Shown piece after piece: positions 47,591 through 56,262 of a stretch of DNA of 64,000 nt. The notes under the pieces were generated by a model, which did not search any database, was not told where the DNA came from, and saw only the letters and a program-made list of their open reading frames with translations. Within the stretch, counting starts at the first letter, position 1. Every line of letters begins with the position of its first letter. The stretch spans positions 62,001 to 126,000 of the forward strand of contig NZ_JAMBNR010000008.1 in NCBI RefSeq assembly GCF_023715205.1, read 5' to 3'. Made by a program: the position numbers and the translations under genes. This DNA comes from Mesobacillus maritimus (lineage in GTDB: Bacteria > Bacillota > Bacilli > Bacillales > Cytobacillaceae).

Positions 47591-48131
47591 TCTTCCTCTT
47601 CTTTCCTTTAAATGAATTTGGATACGATTTACTAATGAATGGGATTTCCTTAATCCCTTCTTGTTTATTTACATACACAGCCATGACAAATAAAACATTG
47701 GCCATTAGATGAGCGTAATCGAAAAGAATTTCAGGGACATCTCTTTCTAAACTTACCTTATGTAAAGCACGGACAGATTTTTTGGCTTCACTGCGACATA
47801 CATGAAGTGCACAAGCCGCTGTGCTGCCTTGAGGTAGTACAAACGATTGAATCCGATCTTCAACTTCTGATACATAAAAATCATACTTATCACTTAAGCG
47901 CTTCAAATTTGCCTCACTAATCGCTACCTTCCCCCTTGCTGACCCATTTAAATGGTAAGCCATTGGTAGGAGTTCCATTAAATCCTTTTGAACGACGGGA
48001 ATCTTCTTTGTTAAGGATGCTGCCTCACCAATCCTTGTTGCAAGTGAATCTGTGCGTATTTCATAATCAACTGTCGAAGCCGCTTCCCTCATAAATGGAT
48101 AACACAAGTACCGCATGTCTTTTTTTGTCAA
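47574..48131 (-). CDS. divergent PduO-type cobalamin adenosyltransferase-like protein
   Basis: A 185-residue helical protein. The C-terminal half keeps SFVLPQGSTAACALHVCRSE, the counterpart of the PduO FxLPGGS...LHxARTxxRRAER segment, but the arginine-rich end is reduced and the N-terminal TGxGDxGxT ATP loop is missing. It may be a catalytically impaired relative or a corrinoid chaperone. It starts at TTG 48131, overlaps btuF by 17 bases, and lies under a cobalamin riboswitch. Confidence 0.72.
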   Translation of the reverse strand: MTKKDMRYLCYPFMREAASTVDYEIRTDSLATRIGEAASLTKKIPVVQKDLMELLPMAYHLNGSARGKVAISEANLKRLSDKYDFYVSEVEDRIQSFVLPQGSTAACALHVCRSEAKKSVRALHKVSLERDVPEILFDYAHLMANVLFVMAVYVNKQEGIKEIPFISKSYPNSFKGKKRKSENEQ

Positions 48132-48237
48132 TTTCTTGCCCCCTTATTATTTTTGTGAATGATCTTAAAGAACAACTCTTCGGGAAACATGAAAATAACA
48201 ACAGCTGTGTTTTCCTTCATCCAGTAAAAATGAGCGT

Positions 48238-48265
48238 AAAAAAACCGTCCATAACAATTGGACGG
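48238..48265 (-). terminator. riboswitch expression-platform terminator
   Basis: Minus-strand CCGTCCA pairs with TGGACGG around a 7-base loop, followed by seven Ts. It lies between the second cobalamin riboswitch and the adenosyltransferase-like gene. Confidence 0.85.
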
Positions 48266-48349
48266 CGGAAACCCTTTTTCAGTAGAAAAGATTGGAAAAA
48301 TGGAGCTGCCGTACAATCCTCTTTTATTCCGAAGAGCATAATACGATCA

Positions 48350-48512
48350 AGAAAAGGCAGGTCTCCTGGCTTATGCTTCACTTTACTTTAAGGCCTTCCC
48401 ATTTGTTTCAAAACAAACAGTGGTATTCCTTATTTCATCAGCAATTACAGTTGCGGAAACAGCTTCGGTCTTACACCGAATTCCCTCTTAAGCTATTAAA
48501 AATATAGCACCT
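48350..48512 (-). promoter_or_regulatory. cobalamin riboswitch upstream of adenosyltransferase-btuF
   Basis: The minus strand shows the B12 box GCCAGGAGACCTGCC (near 48370-48356), GCAACTGTAATTGCTGATG, CCACTGT and GGGAAGG, in the same order as the element at 38290. The GGTGC at its 5' end (about 48510) starts the P1 region. Confidence 0.93.
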
Positions 48513-48638
48513 AATCTCTGCAAGATTTATTCACTTGTGCATTATTTTACCATAGACTATTAGTTTGTCTAGTACAATTGATGGTTTTCCAAAGGTTTAG
48601 CTACTTTCCATTAGGGTATTAGGTTACTAGAGGTGATA

Positions 48639-48824
48639 ATGTTGAAAAACAAAATGGACAAGTCCTTCAACCCTAAAAACAGTTCAATGGCAAGAAATTT
48701 CACAGAAATAACTCAACTCGGAAAGCAAATGGAGAACCTCCCTACAAATACTGAAGTCAAAGAAGATGGAAAAATTCCTGACCCGATTCAAGAGAAAGAA
48801 AAAGTCATTGAAAATAAATATTAA
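48639..48824 (+). CDS. small hydrophilic protein
   Basis: A 61-residue charged, Asn- and Lys-rich protein with no hydrophobic segment (KNKMDKSFNPKNSSMARN...). The ATG at 48639 follows AGAGGTGATA. A hairpin terminator (AGGCAGC/GCTGCCT) follows the stop. The composition resembles small acid-soluble-type or stress proteins, but I recognise no family. Confidence 0.55.
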   Translation: MLKNKMDKSFNPKNSSMARNFTEITQLGKQMENLPTNTEVKEDGKIPDPIQEKEKVIENKY

Positions 48825-48831
48825 AGTTTAT

Positions 48832-48859
48832 AGGCAGCGTCTAACGGATGCTGCCTTTG
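48832..48859 (+). terminator. intrinsic terminator
   Basis: AGGCAGC pairs with GCTGCCT around an 11-base loop and is followed by TTTGT. Confidence 0.65.
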
Positions 48860-48893
48860 TCTTGTTTACTTACTTAGCAAACAGAAAGGTGGA

Positions 48894-49349
48894 CTATTCA
48901 CTCACTATATATCTATTTTCACTTCCCAAAACAGCTTCAATCGGTCGCCAATACACCTTCTTAGCTGAAAGCCAGTACAATCCTTTTTGATAGTGTGGTT
49001 GCTCTGGAGAAAAATCCGCGGAATTCGCCCAATAAATAGCATCATCAAAAAATGCTATTTTCACATCAAAAATGATAGCATCATAATATCTTGTATGAGG
49101 CATCAAATGACACTCAATCACTTCCTCAAATTTCATTTCAATCGTAGAAGCTGGTAATTCACATTGACTTTGAAAATATAAATAAGCGGTAAACGTTGGT
49201 TCAACACTCATTCGATATTCTTCATCCACAAAACTATTCGTATGAATCATCATCTCTTTTAAACAACTATCATGAAAACCATCATACTGATTCAACAAGT
49301 TCTTGACCGATTTTTTATCTGTTAACTCATACCACACATAGTATCCCAC
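48894..49349 (-). CDS. hypothetical protein
   Basis: A 151-residue soluble, acidic protein, rich in aromatic residues (YYVWYEL, YDAIIFDVKIAFFDD, YWLSAKKVYWRP). No signal peptide or membrane segment and no family recognised. Such small aromatic-rich proteins are sometimes toxin-immunity partners, but no toxin gene is adjacent, so I make no functional call. It is a single gene. Confidence 0.7.
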   Translation of the reverse strand: MGYYVWYELTDKKSVKNLLNQYDGFHDSCLKEMMIHTNSFVDEEYRMSVEPTFTAYLYFQSQCELPASTIEMKFEEVIECHLMPHTRYYDAIIFDVKIAFFDDAIYWANSADFSPEQPHYQKGLYWLSAKKVYWRPIEAVLGSENRYIVSE

Positions 49350-49458
49350 CTTTCATTAGAGTCATTTTCCGCTTGAATAGGAGTATGTGTCAATCCCTTT
49401 CGTACTTGTCAGCCTGTTTCCATACTAGGGGTATTTCTCATATTTAGTGTAATTAAAA

Positions 49459-49639
49459 GGCTGTTTTCTTAAAGTTTGTTGTAAAATCCTAAAACCGATT
49501 TTAACGAGGAATAAGCCTTTCTCTGCGCTTCTACTTAGTTGTAAGCTCTTTTCGCCTCTTGAAAGCAAATTTGGAATGGAATCATAGCTAAATTATTCTA
49601 TATTTCCTTTAAAAAGCAACAATTTTTGAGAAAAGAGCC
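49459..49639. repeat. MITE-like element copy D with target duplication
   Basis: A 181-base element from GGCTGTTTTCTTAAAG to TTTTTGAGAAAAGAGCC. The termini are imperfect inverted repeats of about 27 bases, and the flanks are the 8-base direct repeat AATTAAAA on both sides (49451-49458, 49640-49647). This is the clearest copy and the one that fixes the element boundaries. Confidence 0.85.
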
Positions 49640-49798
49640 AATTAAAAAGACTTAATAACACTAGCCTTATCTTGCGTTACCTTTTCGTCTTGTTCTTCCT
49701 TAATTGGGAACGCTAGACTTCTAGTGCGTGACAATCGTCGTATAAGGATTAAAACAAAACCTTTTACTAAGACTAAAAACAATCCCCAGCTCATAACA

Positions 49799-49827
49799 AA
49801 AGGAGAGGATGCTTATCTCCTCTCCTT
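49799..49827 (-). terminator. intrinsic terminator of bioB
   Basis: AAGGAGAGGA pairs with TCCTCTCCTT, and TTTTG follows on the minus strand. Confidence 0.75.
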
Positions 49828-49838
49828 CCTTCCATTTA

Positions 49839-50831
49839 TTAATTGACTGTGGTAGATTCTTTCACGTAATCTATTTCAAATCCTAAGTCCTTCAGCATTT
49901 GATGATCAGCAGACTCTTCTTGTCCAGCCGTGGTTAAATAGTCGCCTACAAAAATAGAGTTCGCTGCGTATAAACCAAGAGGCTGAAGGCTCCGAAGATT
50001 AACTTCTCTTCCACCGGAAATCCGAATCTCTTTTGTTGGATTGATATAACGCATCAAAGCAAGAACCTTTAAGCAATATCTCGGATTTAACTCATTGGTG
50101 CCTTCTAGTGGCGTTCCGTCAATCGCATGCAAAAAATTAACTGGGATAGAGTCGGCATCTAACGCTTTTAAACTGCGTGCCATATCAATGACATCTTGTA
50201 TAGTTTCTTTCATGCCAATAATGACACCGGAACAAGGAGAGATTCCTTTTTCCTTAATCAATTGTACGGTATTGATACGGTCTTCATACGTATGGGATGT
50301 GGTGATGGCTTCGTGGTGGTTTTCAGATGTGTTTAAATTGTGGTTATAGCGCTCGACGCCAGCCTCTTTTAGCTTTCCCGCTTGTTCAGGCTGTATCAAC
50401 CCTAAACAAGCACAAATTTTTAAGTTGTATTTTTCTTTTATTTCCTTTACAGCTGATGCCACCTGGTCAATTTCTTTATCACTTGGGCCTCGTCCACTAG
50501 CAACAATACAATATGTACCAGCATTCAAGCGATGTGCTTGTTCCGCGCCTTTTAAAATGGCCTCTTTATCCATCATTTTATATTTTTGAATCGGAGCCGT
50601 CGAAATGCTAGATTGTGCACAATAGCCGCAGTTTTCCGGACATAACCCTGATTTTGCATTCACAATCATATTGAGTTTAACTTTATTCCCGAAATAATGC
50701 CGACGAATCAAATAAGCTCCATTCAATAATGTTAATAATTCAGTGTCTGAACTTGTCAAAATCGCAAGTGCCTCATTATTCGTTATTTCGCTTCCATCGA
50801 TAACCTGCTGTGCGAGTTGTTTCCAGTTCAT
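49839..50831 (-). CDS. bioB: biotin synthase
   Basis: Radical-SAM enzyme inserting sulfur into dethiobiotin to make biotin. The 330 residues include the cluster motif ENCGYCAQSS (CxxxCxxC beginning in GLCPENCGYC), YNHNLNTS, and the C-terminal ISGGREVNL that supports the auxiliary cluster. The start is ATG 50831 after GGAGGAG. It lies 11 bases after bioY. No other bio genes are present, so the cell may import dethiobiotin or biotin through BioY and complete the last step. Confidence 0.96.
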   Translation of the reverse strand: MNWKQLAQQVIDGSEITNNEALAILTSSDTELLTLLNGAYLIRRHYFGNKVKLNMIVNAKSGLCPENCGYCAQSSISTAPIQKYKMMDKEAILKGAEQAHRLNAGTYCIVASGRGPSDKEIDQVASAVKEIKEKYNLKICACLGLIQPEQAGKLKEAGVERYNHNLNTSENHHEAITTSHTYEDRINTVQLIKEKGISPCSGVIIGMKETIQDVIDMARSLKALDADSIPVNFLHAIDGTPLEGTNELNPRYCLKVLALMRYINPTKEIRISGGREVNLRSLQPLGLYAANSIFVGDYLTTAGQEESADHQMLKDLGFEIDYVKESTTVN

Positions 50832-50842
50832 CTTCTCTCCTC

Positions 50843-51436
50843 CTATGCTGATTGTTTTATTTTTCTAAATGTACTCCGACTTAAAACAGAATACTCTAAT
50901 CGATAAGCAAATACTCCTGCTAGAATGGATAGAATAATATCCTTTGGAAGCGGAACTGCCATCCATAACCAAGCCATTTGATAAGTAAAGCCTTCTGGTG
51001 CCGCTGCCCACAATATATAAGCAAAGTACATCCAATTGGTACCAAACAAATAATTGATGACCATTCCGACAAGGGAAGCAAAAACAAACATGTGTAGGGT
51101 TGACTTTTTCTCAACCATCTTCCCAACAACATATGCGACGAGAATAAACGATACAATGAACCCAAAATTTGGACTCACAATCGAACCAAAACCACCGCCA
51201 AATTTTGCAAACACCGGAGCACCAACTAAACCTAATGCCGCATAAACGATCATACTGATTGCACCTAGCCGACTCCCTAATACTGCTCCTGCTAAAACTG
51301 AAAAAAAGGTTTGCAGCGTAATTGGGACTCCACCAACGACCATAAACGGAACAATCGTTGTGATATTGGCCCCAATTGCCATTAGGGCCACGAACATCCC
51401 TGCTAGGCTAATTTCAAAAGCTGATAACTTTTTCAT
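50843..51436 (-). CDS. bioY: biotin transporter S component
   Basis: A 197-residue membrane protein of the BioY family with six helices. Signature segments are PFMVVGGVPITLQTFFSVLAGAVLG and YAALGLVGAPVFAKFGGG. It works with the shared ECF energising module (EcfA1A2T), which is not encoded here. The start is ATG 51436 after GGGGAGGA. It is the first gene of bioY-bioB, behind a BirA-type operator. Confidence 0.93.
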   Translation of the reverse strand: MKKLSAFEISLAGMFVALMAIGANITTIVPFMVVGGVPITLQTFFSVLAGAVLGSRLGAISMIVYAALGLVGAPVFAKFGGGFGSIVSPNFGFIVSFILVAYVVGKMVEKKSTLHMFVFASLVGMVINYLFGTNWMYFAYILWAAAPEGFTYQMAWLWMAVPLPKDIILSILAGVFAYRLEYSVLSRSTFRKIKQSA

Positions 51437-51483
51437 TAAGCATCCTCCCCTATCAAACTTTCAGACTATTAATTCTATTTAAC

Positions 51484-51512
51484 AGAATAAAGGTTTTCTG
51501 TTTTTGTGTCAA
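51484..51512 (-). promoter_or_regulatory. bioY promoter
   Basis: Minus-strand TTGACA (51512-51507), a 17-base spacer and TATTCT (51489-51484). Confidence 0.88.
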
Positions 51513-51536
51513 CTAATATTTGATTTGAGTTTACAA
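51506..51536. promoter_or_regulatory. BirA operator
   Basis: Minus-strand TTGTAAAC, 15 bases, GTTGACAC. It matches the Gram-positive BirA pattern TTGTTAAC-N15-GTTAACAA at six of eight or more positions in each arm, and the right arm contains the minus-35. Biotin-loaded BirA would block bioY-bioB transcription. Confidence 0.78.
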
Positions 51537-51540
51537 AAAG

Positions 51541-51561
51541 AAGTAGGGATATTCCCTACTT
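51541..51561 (-). terminator. intrinsic terminator of nadR
   Basis: AAGTAGGGA pairs with TCCCTACTT around ATA and is followed by CTTTTTG on the minus strand. It overlaps the nadR stop. Confidence 0.8.
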
Positions 51562-52584
51562 CCTATACCTTAATATTGCTCGAACTTCTTTTACGGCTTG
51601 TGCCAGCTTTTCGTGGTACGTCCCTGACAATGGAATAAATGGGAGTTTATTTTTTTGTAAAAGCATCTTAAGACGTTGATTGTTTTCCTCTCGTATTTCT
51701 TGCTTCCCATGCACTCTTAAACCATCATTTACCCATTTCACATCTGGTTCTAAGTAAAGCATAAGATCATAATTTTGGTTTTTCGCCATTTCATCTAGAA
51801 TGGGATGAAAACTTCCATTGTACAGTTCTGAGTAAAATTGAGTAACGACTGCTTCGGTATCGATAAAAACAATTTTATTTGCCTTTTCAATTGCCTCTGC
51901 TTCCTTTACTTTATGGTGATAAGCTATAAGAGGATAATCTTCCTCAAGCATGATTCCTTCACAACCTCCGACTTTCTCACAAAAAGTTCTCCCGTATTCC
52001 TCAACGAAGGTAGTATTAAAAATTTTTGCTAGATTACGAGTAAGTGTCGATTTCCCACAACTTTCGGTCCCCAGTACAACCACTTTCTTCACAAAATGAG
52101 GTTTCACAACATCGGGAAGGAAATCCCAATACTGAAACACCCCATTTTCGCGTATTTTTGTTGCTGAAATAGGAACCATTTCGCGTTTCCCATCAATTAT
52201 GATATGTGTAGAATGAGGATAAAGATTGGCAAAAATACCCTCATATGCCCGCTCAGAGCTGAATACATAATCGATAGGTTTCCCTATCTTTCTTTTAATC
52301 TCAAAGGCTCCTTCATGCCAATTATAATCTTTATCCCCATTAGAATCCTCAACAGCCAACACCTTAACATGTTCCATATCCTTTACTAGCTGGTGAAGCC
52401 ACCTAAAGCGGACCCGACTCTCAATATAATCTATGTTTGTATTCTTACACAATTCTTTATCTCGATTTTCACTATGCGATAATACCACATACAATTCATC
52501 AACCATTGTAGAGGCTTGAATAATCGCATAAACATGACCTAGATGGAGTGGCAAGAACTTTCCTCCGTAAAATCCCACCGTCAT
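51556..52584 (-). CDS. nadR: NadR-like NMN adenylyltransferase / ribosylnicotinamide kinase
   Basis: A bifunctional enzyme converting nicotinamide riboside to NMN and then NAD. The N-terminal nucleotidyltransferase has GGKFLPLHLGHVYAI (HxGH) and ISATKIRENG; the C-terminal kinase has the P-loop GTESCGKSTL at about 170. The N-terminal repressor domain of enteric NadR is absent, so control must come from another regulator. The start is ATG 52584, 3 bases after pnuC, with AAAGGTGG inside pnuC. It forms an operon with pnuC. Confidence 0.92.
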   Translation of the reverse strand: MTVGFYGGKFLPLHLGHVYAIIQASTMVDELYVVLSHSENRDKELCKNTNIDYIESRVRFRWLHQLVKDMEHVKVLAVEDSNGDKDYNWHEGAFEIKRKIGKPIDYVFSSERAYEGIFANLYPHSTHIIIDGKREMVPISATKIRENGVFQYWDFLPDVVKPHFVKKVVVLGTESCGKSTLTRNLAKIFNTTFVEEYGRTFCEKVGGCEGIMLEEDYPLIAYHHKVKEAEAIEKANKIVFIDTEAVVTQFYSELYNGSFHPILDEMAKNQNYDLMLYLEPDVKWVNDGLRVHGKQEIREENNQRLKMLLQKNKLPFIPLSGTYHEKLAQAVKEVRAILRYRK

Positions 52585-52587
52585 TGT

Positions 52588-53277
52588 TTACGCCACCTTT
52601 CTCATTTGCTTTTTATAAACATTCATCCAGTTGTAATAGCCGTAGACACTATTAATTAAGAAGGCAGACCACATTACAAGCATTGATAAATCATTTCCTC
52701 CCTGTATGGCTAGGACAGTGATCCATAACAAAATCGATAGTACATTCACGGTAATCCAGAACAACCATTGCTCAGCATACCGCTGCAGCATTAACACTTG
52801 CGCAATAATAGAAAGAATTGTCGTTGCTGAATCAATCCAAACGCTCTTCCCCCCTAATTGAGATAATAGAAAGGCATAGAACACAAACAACACTGTAAAG
52901 GTAGCTAAAACTTTCATCCAACTTTTTGAGGTTAATCGTTTAACCTGGATATCTTCACCCTTCACCTTTTCACTCACTTGATTTCTCCTCCATAGAGCCA
53001 TTCCAATAAATTGAAGTGGGAAATAAAACAAAGCGTTCAACATTGTTTCTCCATATAACCCATAACTGAAAGAAAGATATGCATAGGTAGCTGTTTGGAT
53101 AATGCCAAAATAATAATTAGCGATTTTCCCTTTTGCTGCTAAAACGACACAAAACATACCAGTAATGGAGGTAATTAACCCCAAAAAGGAATCATCCCAC
53201 CTAAAAAGCAAATAAAAATTAATCAGCGTAAACACCAAAAGCCAACTTTTTTCAAATAAAGTCCAGTTTCTAAACAT
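52588..53277 (-). CDS. pnuC: nicotinamide riboside/NMN transporter
   Basis: A 229-residue membrane protein with seven helices. The PnuC marks are LITSITGMFCVVLAAKGK, NYYFGIIQTATYAYLSF, and the later QRYAEQWLFWITVN. It facilitates uptake of nicotinamide riboside, which NadR traps by phosphorylation. It starts at ATG 53277 after GGAGAGG. A palindrome shared with the nrtR upstream region lies at 53300-53320. Confidence 0.93.
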   Translation of the reverse strand: MFRNWTLFEKSWLLVFTLINFYLLFRWDDSFLGLITSITGMFCVVLAAKGKIANYYFGIIQTATYAYLSFSYGLYGETMLNALFYFPLQFIGMALWRRNQVSEKVKGEDIQVKRLTSKSWMKVLATFTVLFVFYAFLLSQLGGKSVWIDSATTILSIIAQVLMLQRYAEQWLFWITVNVLSILLWITVLAIQGGNDLSMLVMWSAFLINSVYGYYNWMNVYKKQMRKVA

Positions 53278-53299
53278 AGTTATCCTCTCCTTTAATTAT

Positions 53300-53320
53300 C
53301 AATTTGCAATTTGTTAATTA
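53300..53320. promoter_or_regulatory. putative NrtR operator upstream of pnuC
   Basis: An imperfect palindrome with arms CAATTTGCAA and TTGTTAATTA, nearly identical to the site at 54152-54172 in front of nrtR. Confidence 0.7.
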
Positions 53321-53336
53321 TTGATCCTAAAAAAAT

Positions 53337-54128
53337 TTAGTAAATCGAAAGCGTTGGTTTGAAATCTTTGAAGCGGAACATCCGTGTTGAGCGTTTTGCC
53401 GTTCTAGTCGTTGTTTTTACTTCACCTTTATGATTTTTAGCTACTTCTAAAAATGGATATTTCGGTGCATCGCGGACAAAAGCAGATTCATTCGTGACAC
53501 CTGGGTCTTCACTTACAAGTAAAAGCACACTTCGTAGTTCAGATAAGGTAAACTCTGTTGGTAGAAATTCCTTCGCAACCGTCGTTTGTAAGAGTTCTCT
53601 CTTTATTACTTCAAACGCGTCAGAAATAATTTCCTTATGGTCGAATGCTAATTCAAGTTTTTCAATTTCCTCTTTTGTAAACAATTCAACATTTTGCGCA
53701 TCTGAAGCTGCTTTTCGCTCACGCAAATGTTCTTCAGTGACAATCGCATAAAATGCATTCGAGACAATCCACCCCCGTGGGTCACGGCCAGGTCGATCAT
53801 AGATATTAAAATGTTTTAAATGAATATTTCTGACTCCTGCTTCTTCCTTCAGTTCACGTAATGCCGTTTGAAAAGCCGTCTCATTTGGCCGAACAAAACC
53901 ACCAGGTAAGGCCCATTTTTCCGCTGCAATATTCGGTTCACCCTCCTGATCCAATTCGGCTCGTTGAATCAAAACCAACTTTAAACTAGCTTCTGGAGGT
54001 TTATGTGCCTCGGGATACATCAATTCGATGGTAAAAACGGCAATATCACTTGTATAACCATCCGGAGTAATATAGTTCCTCGAATGATAATGTTGTAATA
54101 CTTCATTTTCATTTTTATATTTTGCCAT
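53337..54128 (-). CDS. nrtR: NUDIX-type transcriptional regulator of NAD metabolism (NrtR)
   Basis: A 263-residue protein. The NUDIX domain carries GGFVRPNETAFQTALRELKEE, a normal Nudix box, and the C-terminal part has the winged-helix block of NrtR (RSVLLLVSEDPGV ... FLEVAKN). NrtR proteins bind ADP-ribose as effector and repress NAD genes. The neighbouring pnuC-nadR operon and the shared palindromes support this. The start is ATG 54128 after GGAGGTG. Confidence 0.88.
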   Translation of the reverse strand: MAKYKNENEVLQHYHSRNYITPDGYTSDIAVFTIELMYPEAHKPPEASLKLVLIQRAELDQEGEPNIAAEKWALPGGFVRPNETAFQTALRELKEEAGVRNIHLKHFNIYDRPGRDPRGWIVSNAFYAIVTEEHLRERKAASDAQNVELFTKEEIEKLELAFDHKEIISDAFEVIKRELLQTTVAKEFLPTEFTLSELRSVLLLVSEDPGVTNESAFVRDAPKYPFLEVAKNHKGEVKTTTRTAKRSTRMFRFKDFKPTLSIY

Positions 54129-54151
54129 GAGGTTTCACCTCCACCGATTTT

Positions 54152-54172
54152 TAATTTGCAAATTGTTAATTA
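54152..54172. promoter_or_regulatory. putative NrtR operator upstream of nrtR
   Basis: A palindrome with arms TAATTTGCAA and TTGTTAATTA that matches eight of ten positions when inverted. It suggests autoregulation together with pnuC-nadR. Confidence 0.7.
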
Positions 54173-54565
54173 TAATCTTGGTGTTATTATATCCTATTTC
54201 ACAAGAAAGGTGCAATCTTTTTATACGTATTCGAGATCAGTTTCTACTCTTTCTGTTCAAATCCAGATAAACTTTCATTACATTTCTACTTACTCATTCT
54301 ATTGCATAAAAAGATTCTATTTATTTCATTGATTAAAGGAATTAACACATTAACAGCGAATATATTAGTTGGGGCAACGATATATACATAACCGCGAAAC
54401 AAAATTAGTTGTATATAAGGATAGAACATTGATCACCATCATCCAGTTTATCATCTATTCATCTACCCTTGTATCATCACCCTCTAGATACCCTATTTTC
54501 GGAAACAGAAAAATCATATTTTAATTTAGATTATAAATCCACTATGTCATTAAGGGGGAACAAAC
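54173..54565. other. intergenic, no gene recognised
   Basis: AT-rich region between the divergent nrtR and CBS-protein genes. It contains the GGGGG ribosome binding site for the CBS gene and nothing else I can assign. Confidence 0.4.
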
Positions 54566-55228
54566 ATGTTTGTTCGCAATGTGTATGTAGAAAAACACAA
54601 GGTCACTTTCTGCCCAAGTTCTTATACAACGAGAGAAGCACTTGATTTGCTTCGGAAAACCGGTTTTCGGTGTATTCCTGTTGTCGATACAGAGAAAAAC
54701 CAGTATAAAGGACAAATTTATAAAGTACATTTGTTGGAGCATTTATATGAAAACGGTGGAAAATCAGAGGATTCTGTATTAAAAGTAGTCAAAGAAAAGG
54801 ATTCTTCGATTAGCAGAGATAGCTCTTTAAGTCTTGCGCTGTTAAGGATTGATCGATTGCCATTTTTAGCTGTCACGAACGATGATGGAGAATTCTTAGG
54901 AATTATCACCCATTCAGTACTCATGGACTTATTCCGCGACGGGTTTGGAATGAAAACAGGTGGTTATTGCTTTACGGTCTCAATTTGGGAACAGACTGGC
55001 GCATTCCTAAAACTTTTAAAACTACTAAAATCGTTTAATATTGAAGGAGCGCATACATTTGGGAACGGAAACGAATTAGTTCGCCGTCTCACATTTACCA
55101 TCGCAGAAGACAACGAGGAAGTTATTTTAAAACTAAAAGAACGGATTGAAAAAGCTGGTTTTCGCGTCCTTCACGTTGAAAAAATTGAACATGATCACAA
55201 AGCAGTTGTCGTTAATATACGTGAATAA
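54566..55228 (+). CDS. CBS-pair protein with C-terminal ACT-like domain, CbpA-like
   Basis: A 220-residue cytoplasmic protein with two CBS motifs (FRCIPVVDTEKNQYKG and RLPFLAVTNDDGEFLG) and a C-terminal alpha/beta domain of about 80 residues in the style of ACT (GYCFTVSIWEQTGAF... and RVLHVEKIEH). CBS plus ACT is the layout of AcuB and of the c-di-AMP-binding CbpA of Listeria, and the length fits. Ligand binding cannot be read from sequence. Start ATG 54566 follows AAGGGGGAA. Confidence 0.75.
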   Translation: MFVRNVYVEKHKVTFCPSSYTTREALDLLRKTGFRCIPVVDTEKNQYKGQIYKVHLLEHLYENGGKSEDSVLKVVKEKDSSISRDSSLSLALLRIDRLPFLAVTNDDGEFLGIITHSVLMDLFRDGFGMKTGGYCFTVSIWEQTGAFLKLLKLLKSFNIEGAHTFGNGNELVRRLTFTIAEDNEEVILKLKERIEKAGFRVLHVEKIEHDHKAVVVNIRE

Positions 55229-55367
55229 GCCCTCAATAGCTTCTGGAAATAACAGATTTCCCGGGGAAGCGCAACAAATGACAACCTAGTGTCTATTTCG
55301 ACACCACTTTTGTAGAAAATAAGCGCTAATAAGCAGATTTTAGCGAAAAAAGCGGTCGAACCTAATA

Positions 55368-55404
55368 AGGGAGAGGATTAAATCATCTTTCTAATCCTCT
55401 CCCT
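55368..55404 (-). terminator. intrinsic terminator of the HIT gene
   Basis: A 13-base stem, AGGGAGAGGATTA with TAATCCTCTCCCT, overlaps the end of the gene at 55378. Confidence 0.75.
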
Positions 55405-55806
55405 CATTTTTGTTGCTGTTTCTGCAAGCTTTTCTTTTGTTTCAGCATTATTAAAAGGTTCATCTAGATAAAAAAGAGCAAAGTTTTGATGTTGATACCT
55501 TGGAACAACATGCATATGAAAATGTGTTAAATCACTAAATACACCGCCATTTTGACAAACTGTAATCCCCTCAGGCTGAAACAACTTTTTTTGTACTTTC
55601 GAAAGAAGCTTTGCCGCCTGCATGATCGCAATCCCCATCTCATTTTCCAAGTGATCAAAATCCTCCACATGCCTCTTTGGAAGAATGAGCACATGGCCCT
55701 CATTAAACGGATCGCCATCTAAAATGCAGCAAACCCATTTATCTTCATAAACAACGTGAACCGGTAATTTTTTAGCTGCTAACAAACAGCCCAGGCATTC
55801 ACTCAT
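55378..55806 (-). CDS. HIT family nucleotide-binding protein
   Basis: A 142-residue protein with the histidine triad FHMHVVPRY near residue 95 and a zinc-type CLGC at the start (CLGCLL). HIT enzymes hydrolyse AMP conjugates or dinucleoside polyphosphates; the exact substrate is unknown. The start is ATG 55806 behind GAAGGGG. It is a single gene. Confidence 0.88.
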   Translation of the reverse strand: MSECLGCLLAAKKLPVHVVYEDKWVCCILDGDPFNEGHVLILPKRHVEDFDHLENEMGIAIMQAAKLLSKVQKKLFQPEGITVCQNGGVFSDLTHFHMHVVPRYQHQNFALFYLDEPFNNAETKEKLAETATKMRERIRKMI

Positions 55807-56021
55807 CTCGATTCCCCTTCTCGAATTTTTCTTTCAGAACAATTATATCAATTTATGGTAGAGTTTCTCACTTTTAAAGATAAAAGAGTAAAATTGATAT
55901 TTTCATCGATTAATAAGCTCCCTTCATTCTCAGACTGTAGTACTTAGATAAACTTTCCAGTATATCGAATCGGCCCACTTTAATATGGAGAGTTGTATAC
56001 AGAAATGATATTTTCGAGTGG

Positions 56022-56195
56022 ATGGGGGATATTTTGTTTCTATTGTTTATATTCGTGGTAACTAGTTTTCTCGGTTACCTTTTATTACCTTTAAACGAAC
56101 TAGGTTATGTGCTTGCTTTTAGGATGATCGTCGGCTGCCTTGTTAGAATCATCTATTTATTAAAAGAAATTCAGCAACAACTTTTCAGTAAATAG
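56022..56195 (+). CDS. putative small membrane protein
   Basis: A 57-residue ORF with one or two hydrophobic helices (ILFLLFIFVVTSFLGYLLL) and a basic C-terminus (LVRIIYLLKEIQQQLFSK), typical of small phage- or Bacillus-type membrane proteins. The ATG at 56022 has only a weak site; a TTG 12 bases later has GGGGGA upstream. A terminator follows. Support is composition and position only. Confidence 0.42.
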   Translation: MGDILFLLFIFVVTSFLGYLLLPLNELGYVLAFRMIVGCLVRIIYLLKEIQQQLFSK

Positions 56196-56262
56196 GTGTA
56201 TCGCACCTAGGTTAAACAAAACAATCCATGAGGTAACCATCTTATGTTCCCAATCCCACTAA

